Source of the DNA: CAZPBN01 sp964584935
GTDB lineage: Bacteria; Acidobacteriota; Aminicenantia; Aminicenantales; Aminicenantaceae
Direction: 5' to 3'
Length of the DNA stretch: 6,265 bases
NCBI GenBank assembly: GCA_964584935.1
Contig: CAZPBN010000043.1
Coordinates: forward strand, 1 to 6,265
A program made the translations under genes and the position numbers. The notes beneath the pieces are model-generated. The model worked only from the letters and a program-made list of their open reading frames with translations. It did not search any database and had not been told where the DNA came from. Position 1 is the first letter of the stretch. The number at the start of each line of letters is the position of its first letter. Below, one piece after another: positions 1-4,077 of this stretch.

Positions 1-54
1 ACCCCCGACCCGCTGATTACAAATCAGCTGCTCTACCAACTGAGCTACGCTGGC
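1..54 (-). tRNA. tRNA-Thr(TGT), 3' end cut off by the window edge
   Basis: Read on the minus strand from 54 downwards, the sequence begins with acceptor strand GCCAGCG. A D-arm follows (GCTC, loop AGTTGGTA, GAGC), then an anticodon arm with stem GCTGA/TCAGC and loop TTTGTAA. The anticodon is TGT, so the tRNA decodes ACA as threonine. The variable loop GGGTC and the start of the T-stem are present. The remaining T-arm, the 3' acceptor strand and the discriminator lie outside the window, so about 20 nt are missing and CCA encoding cannot be judged. Confidence 0.93.
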
Positions 55-183
55 ATCTTGATCTTTCTGTTTTTAGTTCGATTGGAATTTCGGGCTAAAT
101 AAAAAAAAAGAAAAAAAGCACCACTATTCCTCAAATTCAATATTCGAAATCAGCTATTTTAATAAATAAAAAAATTCAATAAA

Positions 184-212
184 ATCCTAGTATAATTTAA
201 GGATTTTGTCAA
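184..212 (-). promoter_or_regulatory. Candidate sigma70-like promoter facing tRNA-Thr, overlapping a small hairpin
   Basis: On the minus strand a perfect TTGACA (207-212) is followed 17 nt later by TAGGAT (184-189). The -35 overlaps the stop codon of the truncated PIN gene. The same place holds an inverted repeat, AAAATCC (181-187) with GGATTTT (201-207), followed on the minus strand by a T-rich stretch, so it could instead be a weak terminator for the toxin-antitoxin operon. Against the promoter reading, tRNA-Thr begins about 120 nt downstream, and a long T tract (minus strand, about 100-118) lies between. Confidence 0.3.
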
Positions 213-418
213 GAATCAATTTGGAAACTTTCCCACATTTTACGCAAACAAAATGAATTTACTTCTAAGGAATAGCTAAGTAGATGAAACTCCCGAAAAA
301 TGAAGGGAGAGATGTAAATTTCAAAATCCCCTCTATTTGCTCTTCGGAGGAGCTTTGAACAAAGGCCTTCTGTGGCAAAAGAAGCCACCAAGACATTTGT
401 ATCAAAAACAACTTTCAA
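209..418 (-). pseudogene. C-terminally truncated PIN-domain toxin (VapC-like)
   Basis: The 69-residue product begins MKVVFDTNVLVASF, the first beta strand and first acidic residue (Asp6) of PIN-domain ribonucleases. It continues through the CSKLLRRA helix, the EIYISPF strand and the FREF motif with the second acidic residue (Glu43). After residue 44 it stops resembling the family. Full-length members have about 130-140 residues and carry two further metal-binding acidic residues in the missing half. As it stands it should lack the Mg-dependent RNase active site, and I treat it as a toxin remnant. Another frame downstream reads LFLRSKFILFA, which resembles the helix that normally follows, so decay by frameshift is more likely than a clean cut. 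The ATG overlaps the antitoxin stop by four bases, so translation is probably coupled to the antitoxin gene. Confidence 0.75.
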
Positions 419-633
419 GATATAACCTTAAACACATCTTCATCTATCACCATTCCCCTTGTCTTCGCTTTTGCTGATATCCTCTCTTTTATATCTTTAA
501 ATTTCTCTTCCCAAAGATAAGTTCTGAGAGCATCTTTTATTAGATCACTCTTTGATTTTCCTCTTTCTTTGGTTGCTTTTTCCAGTTCCGAAGCCATCTT
601 TTCGGGAAGACTTACAGAAATAACTTTTCTCAT
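415..633 (-). CDS. Ribbon-helix-helix (CopG-type) antitoxin
   Basis: The 72-residue protein has the RHH layout: an N-terminal beta strand (about residues 2-8, RKVISVSL), helix A (about 10-24, EKMASELEKATKERG) and helix B (about 27-43, SKSDLIKDALRTYLWEE). A charged C-terminal tail (about 45-72) follows, the part that normally contacts and blocks the toxin. RHH antitoxins dimerise through the strand, bind operator DNA and repress their own operon. AGGAG lies only 3 nt before the ATG, a tight but usable spacing. The downstream gene is a PIN toxin overlapping by ATGA, the usual antitoxin-first order. The toxin is broken, so this may survive as an orphan antitoxin able to neutralise a related toxin, or be on its way to loss. 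The family call is firm; the exact subfamily is not. Confidence 0.85.
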   Translation of the reverse strand: MRKVISVSLPEKMASELEKATKERGKSKSDLIKDALRTYLWEEKFKDIKERISAKAKTRGMVIDEDVFKVIS

Positions 634-661
634 TTTCTCCTATTGTATTACATTCTAATAA

Positions 662-667
662 ATTATA
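662..667 (-). promoter_or_regulatory. Candidate -10 box of the antitoxin-toxin operon
   Basis: A perfect TATAAT on the minus strand lies about 29 bases before the antitoxin ATG, giving a leader of roughly 20 nt that holds AGGAG. No -35 is convincing at 16-18 nt; TTGTCA is 21 nt away. The operon is presumably autorepressed by the RHH protein, but I see no clean operator dyad. Confidence 0.35.
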
Positions 668-699
668 AAGAGTATCAAGAAGGCAAAATGACAAAAATA

Positions 700-803
700 G
701 GGACACAATACATGTTTCCTTATTTTTGCCTGTAGTAGGTTGTTTTTGCTTGTTTCTTTCCGGAAAAAACAATAAAAAAAACAGGAAACAGGTATTGTGT
801 CCC
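700..803. mobile_element. 104-bp MITE/REP-like element with 21-bp terminal inverted repeats
   Basis: The left end (700-720) starts GGGACACAATAC and runs to TTTCCT. The reverse complement of the right end (783-803) is identical in 20 of 21 positions, the only difference being A against C at position 13. The 62 bp between are T-rich on the left and A-rich on the right, so pairing partly continues inward and the whole unit could fold into one long hairpin. There is no coding capacity and no clear target-site duplication. The right end directly abuts the broken reductase reading frame. From memory, GGGACACAATAC-type palindromes recur in genomes carrying REP-associated Y1 (IS200-like) transposases, so a non-autonomous element mobilised in trans is likely. 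The inverted repeat is certain; the class of element is inferred. Confidence 0.8.
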
Positions 804-1306
804 GGATTATTCAGTCCGAATGTCGTACCGATCCTCTCCAGCTCATACAGTTGGAACCAGAGATAAGTGGGACCCATCGCGGCCACGACGGCATAGGCTT
901 CGAGCTTCGCCTCATCGACTTCAGAGCAGTCTCCGAGAACCGCCAGAATTTTCAGCAGATCTTTTTTCTCCAGTTCATCCAATGAAGGGGAAAATGCGAG
1001 GGAATTGTACCCCCGGTTGATGATCGAGCAGGCGTTGGGAATCATGCGCACGATTCTTGAAAAGCTGCCGATATTTTCTGATATTTTGGACATGGATATT
1101 TTCGGTGCCAGAGAAATGATGACTGCATCCTGTCTCAGAACGGGTTTGATTTCATCAAGTACAGGAATGATGGCAGGCGGGTGGATTGCAATGAACACGA
1201 CATCGCATGAGGCAGGCAGTTGGTTATTGGATGAGACTGTTATTTCCGGAAATTTGTTTTTAAGGGAATCTAAAATATCCGGCCGCTTCATTTTAAATGC
1301 TATTAT
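804..1306 (-). pseudogene. Pyrroline-5-carboxylate reductase-like gene remnant, truncated at both ends
   Basis: On the minus strand the frame runs from IIAFK (just upstream of the ATG at 1289-1291, after a TAG at 1307-1309) through DVVFIAIHPPAI, SLAPKIS, the RIVRMIPNACSIINRGYNSL segment and GDCSEVDEAKLEAYAVVAAMG to GPTYLWFQLYELE and GTTFGLNN. This is the middle of the ProC/NADP-F420-oxidoreductase-like fold: the second half of the Rossmann domain and the start of the helical dimerisation domain. The N-terminal GxGxxG nucleotide-binding loop (about 35 residues) is missing. The C-terminus, probably 70-90 residues, ends where the inverted-repeat element begins. ProC reduces pyrroline-5-carboxylate to proline with NAD(P)H; this fragment cannot. 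The frame stays open through the element and into the antitoxin gene, but that tail is not homologous. A relative of ProC rather than ProC itself is possible. The fragment looks more GC-rich than the surrounding spacers. Confidence 0.8.
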
Positions 1307-1312
1307 CTATAT

Positions 1313-1591
1313 ATGAACATATTTTCATGTCAAACAAAGGGCTCTTTGTCAAGTCTCTTTTTGCTTTTCGGGTTTTTTATGATGAATCTGGTCGGACCGA
1401 GTGAGCCATTTCCGCCTTTGTTTGGCGGCCGTGTTGGTTTTATTGGAAGGATAATAGCTGCCCTCACCCACCCTGAAGATTGTATACAAATTGCTATGAA
1501 AATTGCGATGGTTTCTCTTGGCGTCGGATTAATTTCTTTAATTGTGGGCACAGTTTCTTTAATATCATCTTTTATCATAAAATCGCGTTAA
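1313..1591 (+). CDS. Possible small membrane protein, unrecognised
   Basis: This 92-codon ORF would encode two hydrophobic stretches: a short one near residues 12-27 (SLFLLFGFFMMNLVG) and a longer one near residues 62-86 (IAMVSLGVGLISLIVGTVSLIS). They flank a Pro/Gly-rich link containing PFPPLFGGRVGF and a small amphipathic segment, ALTHPEDCIQIAMK. I do not recognise the family. No Shine-Dalgarno sequence precedes the ATG at 1313 or the later ATGs at 1379 and 1382. The ORF begins 7 bp beyond the end of the reductase remnant, so it may itself be a fragment joined at a deletion point. The opposite strand also has an 82-codon ORF (1330-1578) with a basic, low-plausibility sequence. The plus-strand reading is preferred because its hydrophobicity pattern is protein-like. 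Confidence 0.35.
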   Translation: MNIFSCQTKGSLSSLFLLFGFFMMNLVGPSEPFPPLFGGRVGFIGRIIAALTHPEDCIQIAMKIAMVSLGVGLISLIVGTVSLISSFIIKSR

Positions 1592-1801
1592 GATTTTAAG
1601 CTTGGATGAATCAAAGGCTAAAAACAGCTAATCTAGTAAAACGACAACAAAGTTTTGTACGAATCCAACCAATCCTTAAAAACTCTACTGTGTCAGTTTG
1701 TGTCACCTTTCTGCATAATTCAATGCAAACAATACAGACAATCGGAATAATACAATTCCCCTCTCGATTTTCTTAACTTTCTTTTTTAAAGTAACTTGCT
1801 G

Positions 1802-1825
1802 ACTTTCCGATATTTACGGAAAAGT
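1802..1825. repeat. Small stem-loop (imperfect inverted repeat)
   Basis: ACTTTCCG (1802-1809) and CGGAAAAGT (1817-1825) pair with one bulged A around a 7-nt loop ATATTTA. No T run follows on either strand, so it is not a standard intrinsic terminator. Its role is unknown. Confidence 0.45.
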
Positions 1826-1989
1826 TCTAAAAATCTTCCTGGAGGATTTTGAATCCATTGCTTCCTTCTTCTATTATGCTTCTCTAAAATTATCGATATC
1901 AACTAATTCCATTATATCTTTTATAAAAACTGTGCCCAAACTTTGCCCAAAATTTTTCATAAAAATATTAAGCATACTTCCCCACCCGT

Positions 1990-2009
1990 GTCACAAATAC
2001 GTCACAAAT
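1990..2009. repeat. Tandem 9-bp direct repeat GTCACAAAT
   Basis: GTCACAAAT occurs at 1990-1998 and again at 2001-2009, an 11-bp period, so the two copies lie on nearly the same face of the helix, about 85 bp from the 3' end of tRNA-Lys. This spacing is typical of paired protein-binding half-sites, but no binding protein can be named. Confidence 0.5.
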
Positions 2010-2093
2010 TCGACTGATTTACGCTGAAATTATGGTATTAGGATTGAAAGGACAAAACAGTGTAAGTTGCTGATAAAAAAGGTAAATAGGATA

Positions 2094-2166
2094 TGACCCG
2101 TGGAGGACTCGAACCTCCAACCCGCGGATTAAGAGTCCGCTGCTCTTCCAGTTGAGCTAACGGGCC
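2094..2166 (-). tRNA. tRNA-Lys(CTT)
   Basis: A complete 73-nt cloverleaf is readable on the minus strand. Acceptor GGCCCGT pairs with ACGGGTC. The D-arm is GCTC/GAGC, and anticodon stem GCGGA/TCCGC encloses loop CTCTTAA with anticodon CTT. The variable loop is GGGTT, T-stem GGAGG/CCTCC encloses TTCGAGT, and the discriminator is A. The following bases are TAT, so CCA is not encoded and must be added by the nucleotidyltransferase. It decodes AAG. Confidence 0.96.
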
Positions 2167-2180
2167 ATAAAAATAACACT

Positions 2181-2209
2181 AGTTTAGAAAAGTAGCTCAT
2201 ACTTGTCAA
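2181..2209 (-). promoter_or_regulatory. Promoter of tRNA-Lys
   Basis: On the minus strand a perfect TTGACA (2204-2209) is followed after exactly 17 nt by TAAACT (2181-2186). This places the start of transcription about 8-10 nt before the tRNA 5' end at 2166. The -35 sits on the TTG that could otherwise be read as an upstream start for rmuC, an argument against that start. Confidence 0.6.
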
Positions 2210-2242
2210 ATCATTTGCTTTTAAAATCCCTGATAATTTCAT

Positions 2243-2271
2243 TTGCGGATGAATCCGCTTTAATTTATAAT
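2243..2271 (+). promoter_or_regulatory. Candidate rmuC promoter with a palindrome in its spacer
   Basis: TTGCGG (2243-2248), a 17-nt spacer and a perfect TATAAT (2266-2271) predict a start near 2278, about 18 nt before the ATG at 2296. A perfect 6-bp palindrome, GCGGAT and ATCCGC separated by GA (2245-2258), covers part of the -35 and the spacer. A bound repressor there would block RNA polymerase. The -35 match is only three of six positions. Confidence 0.45.
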
Positions 2272-2295
2272 TTCACACAAGAGGCTATAAAGATT

Positions 2296-3345
2296 ATGAA
2301 TGACAGCACCTTAATCATTATAGTGATTTTTGGCTTTATTATCCTTTTTTTGCTTTTAGTATGGATTTTCAAATCAGCTTCTTCAAAATTTGACGAAATC
2401 AAACGCACGCAAAAAGAGGATAAATCGCTGATGCTGATGCAGCAGCAAATAAGCCACCTCACTCAAAATATAAACCAACAGCTTCAAAATATGAGCAGTC
2501 AGTTCCAAAAAACGACAGGAAATATCGGAACGGCTCTCGGAGATGTCAAAAAAGATCTGGGAAAAATGGAAAATGTCACTAAGGAGGTCCTGGAAAAAGC
2601 CAAAGATATCTCAAATTTGGAAGACCTTCTCAGAGCCCCTAAATTCAGAGGGGGACTCGGGGAATTGTTCCTTGAAGACCTTTTGGCTCAAATTCTTCCT
2701 CCTGCTCATTATCACATGCAGCATAAATTTAAAAGCGGAGAACAGGTGGATGCCATAATAAAAATAGGGAAAAATATTGTTCCCATTGATTCAAAATTTC
2801 CTTTAGAGAATTTTAAAAAATATGTGAAAGAAACAGATGAAAATGAAAAACAGAGTCTAAAAAAAAAGTTTGTCTTTGACGTAAAAAAGCATATTGACTC
2901 CATAGCCAATAAATATATTCTCCCGGACGAAGGAACTTATGATTTTGCCCTGATGTATATTCCTGCAGAAAACATTTATTATGAAACCATTCTCAAGGAT
3001 GAAAACTTTGGAGAAGGAAAAAGTATATTTTCATACGCCACTCAGAAGAAAATCATCCCAGTGTCACCGAATTCCTTTTTCGCCTACCTTCAAGTGATTG
3101 TCCTTGGTCTTAAAGGCCTCCATATAGAAAAATCAGCCCAGGCTATATTCCAATCACTATCCCAGCTTCAGGGAGATTTGGGAAGGTTCAGATCAGATTT
3201 TGAGCTCATCGGCTCCCATTTGAACAATGCTAAAACAAAATTCAATGATGCCGAAAAAAGGCTTGATAAATTTTCAGATAAACTCGAATTTTCCGGTGAA
3301 AAAAGCACAAAAGAATTATTAGAAAAACCTCATAAAGAAAAATAA
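2296..3345 (+). CDS. rmuC: RmuC family DNA recombination/repair protein
   Basis: The 349-residue protein has the RmuC layout. One N-terminal transmembrane helix (about residues 5-25, LIIIVIFGFIILFLLLVWIF) leads into a long coiled coil (about 30-105). The RmuC core follows (about 108-325), with GGLGELFLEDLL (119-130), GEQVDAIIKIG (148-158) and the signature IVPIDSKFP (161-169). Acidic residues E123, D152 and D165 with K167 suit the restriction-endonuclease-like (PD-(D/E)XK) fold assigned to this family. RmuC limits recombination between inverted repeats in E. coli; its biochemical activity is poorly defined. The frame is open from a TTG at 2203, but I start at 2296: AGAGG lies 11 nt upstream, a TATAAT promoter box lies just before it, and the membrane helix then falls at the very N-terminus. 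The gene converges on the next one with 4 bp between stops. It is somewhat shorter than E. coli RmuC (about 475 aa). Confidence 0.93.
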   Translation: MNDSTLIIIVIFGFIILFLLLVWIFKSASSKFDEIKRTQKEDKSLMLMQQQISHLTQNINQQLQNMSSQFQKTTGNIGTALGDVKKDLGKMENVTKEVLEKAKDISNLEDLLRAPKFRGGLGELFLEDLLAQILPPAHYHMQHKFKSGEQVDAIIKIGKNIVPIDSKFPLENFKKYVKETDENEKQSLKKKFVFDVKKHIDSIANKYILPDEGTYDFALMYIPAENIYYETILKDENFGEGKSIFSYATQKKIIPVSPNSFFAYLQVIVLGLKGLHIEKSAQAIFQSLSQLQGDLGRFRSDFELIGSHLNNAKTKFNDAEKRLDKFSDKLEFSGEKSTKELLEKPHKEK

Positions 3346-3349
3346 CAAT

Positions 3350-3745
3350 TCACCATCTGACTTTATATTTTCGTTTTCTTTTCCAATCCCTGATATTTGT
3401 ATAGATTGAGGCAGCCAATGCCAAAATCAATAAGATCAATGTGAAAATATCGATAAGTTTTGCTTTAACATCCCATCCCGTGAATGAATCCACAAGAAAT
3501 TTCGTGTAAGAATCAGGCATATAATAATATCCCAGCTTTGCCCTGACCTGCCAATGCCAATCCGTACTCGGACAGTATCCATAGCCGTACCAAATCCCCA
3601 GGAAAAACCAGGAAAAAGCTGTGAGCAGTATAACAACAAGATTTGCTTTTCTGGTCTTTTTCCAAATCCAGCCAAATAGATTAAAAACAATCAAAGAGGA
3701 ATGAAAGACGAAAAAAAACACATTCAGAAATTCATATAGGAACAT
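3350..3745 (-). CDS. Small multi-pass inner-membrane protein, DUF2784-like
   Basis: The 131-residue protein has about three hydrophobic segments: about residues 6-25 (FLNVFFFVFHSSLIVFNLFG), about 36-52 (LVVILLTAFSWFFLGIW) and about 98-115 (IDIFTLILLILALAASIY), then a basic tail ending KRKRKYKVRW. Between the second and third helix lies GYGYCPSTDWHWQVRAKLGY, rich in aromatic residues with one Cys and one His, and later SYTKFLVDSFTG. This pattern (FH..LI.FNLFGW, YCP.TDWHWQVR) matches from memory small membrane proteins annotated as DUF2784; their function is unknown. The loop could bind a cofactor or metal, which is inference. The ATG at 3743-3745 has only a weak AG-rich Shine-Dalgarno sequence. 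TATAAA about 25-30 nt upstream on the minus strand, with TTGTAT 18 nt further, could be the promoter. It converges tail to tail with rmuC. Confidence 0.82.
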   Translation of the reverse strand: MFLYEFLNVFFFVFHSSLIVFNLFGWIWKKTRKANLVVILLTAFSWFFLGIWYGYGYCPSTDWHWQVRAKLGYYYMPDSYTKFLVDSFTGWDVKAKLIDIFTLILLILALAASIYTNIRDWKRKRKYKVRW

Positions 3746-3807
3746 TCTTATTCTTAACCTATTTTTATTTTATACACTATTCAAGAATAATAATACAATC
3801 ATTCTCA

Positions 3808-3836
3808 TTGAAAAATATCCGAAGTCAAAGTAATAT
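3808..3836 (+). promoter_or_regulatory. Candidate promoter of the oxidoreductase remnant
   Basis: TTGAAA (3808-3813) and TAATAT (3831-3836) are separated by 17 nt on the plus strand. The predicted start near 3843 gives a leader of about 60 nt to the GTG codon at 3906. It is placed back to back with the probable promoter of the minus-strand membrane protein gene. Confidence 0.4.
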
Positions 3837-3905
3837 TAAATGACTGTCATGTGCCTAGCTAATAATTTCCAGAGCCTACACCAATAAAATAAGGAGGCAT
3901 ATGCC

Positions 3906-4015
3906 GTGGATATTGATATCATCATGGCCGGGGCTGGTCCTGCTGGAGCTTCAGCAGCCTATTGGTTGAGAAAAGCAGGAAAAAAGTCCTTCTTCTGGAA
4001 TCGGATGCCCACTGA
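3906..4015 (+). pseudogene. N-terminal stub of an FAD-dependent oxidoreductase (geranylgeranyl reductase-like)
   Basis: AAGGAGG (3891-3897) stands 8 nt before a GTG, from which the frame reads VDIDIIMAGAGPAGASAAYW followed by LRKAGKK. This is a beta strand, the dinucleotide-binding loop GAGPAG and the following helix, typical of the FixC/geranylgeranyl-reductase class of flavoproteins. At the run of six A's near 3980-3985 the frame must shift to continue as VLLLESDAH, the second beta strand with the Glu that binds the FAD ribose. One A appears to have been lost. A TGA at 4013-4015 then ends it. Family members have about 350-430 residues, so over 90% of the gene is gone. An ATG at 3901 lies in another frame; a lost G there could hide an original MPVDIDII start. 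The intact upstream signals suggest decay is fairly recent. The next gene's promoter begins about 35 bp further on. Confidence 0.8.
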
Positions 4016-4051
4016 TCGAAAATCCTCAAAATATCATATGCAATGAGATCG

Positions 4052-4060
4052 TGCTATAAT
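4052..4060 (+). promoter_or_regulatory. Extended -10 promoter of the metalloprotease-TPR gene
   Basis: TGCTATAAT is a perfect extended -10 (TGn plus TATAAT), a type that needs little -35 contact; the bases 17 nt upstream (TATCAT) are indeed a poor -35. The predicted start is near 4066, leaving a very short leader of about 12 nt that holds AAGGTGA before the TTG start. Confidence 0.45.
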
Positions 4061-4077
4061 AAGAAAAAGGTGAAAAA

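Larger units (their letters stand above)
1592..2093. other. About 500 bp without a convincing gene, before tRNA-Lys
   Basis: No ORF here looks like a protein; short minus-strand frames such as the one starting MLNIFMKNFGQSL (near 1975) end within about 35 codons and have no recognisable domain. The stretch is AT-rich and holds a hairpin (1802-1825). It also holds three pairs of short direct repeats spaced 10-11 bp: TGTGTCA at 1689 and 1699, TGCCCAAA at 1933 and 1944, and GTCACAAAT at 1990 and 2001. Its position beside the 3' end of a tRNA gene would suit the remains of an integrated element, but no integrase or att duplication is visible. Confidence 0.6.

Noticed and set aside
96..120. Long T tract (minus strand) as an intrinsic terminator
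   Set aside because: No GC-rich stem precedes it on the minus strand, and it lies between the toxin gene and tRNA-Thr with no stable hairpin in reach.
545..1291. A 248-codon minus-strand ORF covering the reductase fragment as one intact gene
   Set aside because: Only codons up to about 804 are reductase-like. The tail is the accidental translation of the inverted-repeat element and of the antitoxin gene in a wrong frame, and the N-terminal nucleotide-binding loop is missing.
797..1316. Plus-strand ORFs over the reductase fragment
   Set aside because: They are antisense shadows of the recognisable minus-strand frame and have no Shine-Dalgarno sequences or domains.
1330..1578. Minus-strand 82-codon ORF
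   Set aside because: It lies opposite the membrane-protein-like ORF, has a basic low-complexity composition, no Shine-Dalgarno sequence and no recognisable motif. I kept the plus-strand reading, with low confidence.
1592..2093. CRISPR array or integrase gene near tRNA-Lys
   Set aside because: The repeats are only 7-9 bp, occur twice each with no spacers, and no frame encodes a tyrosine recombinase motif.
2203..2295. Upstream TTG start for rmuC, adding 31 residues
   Set aside because: The codon lies on the tRNA-Lys -35 box, upstream of the best rmuC promoter and without a Shine-Dalgarno sequence. The ATG at 2296 puts the membrane anchor at the N-terminus as in the family.
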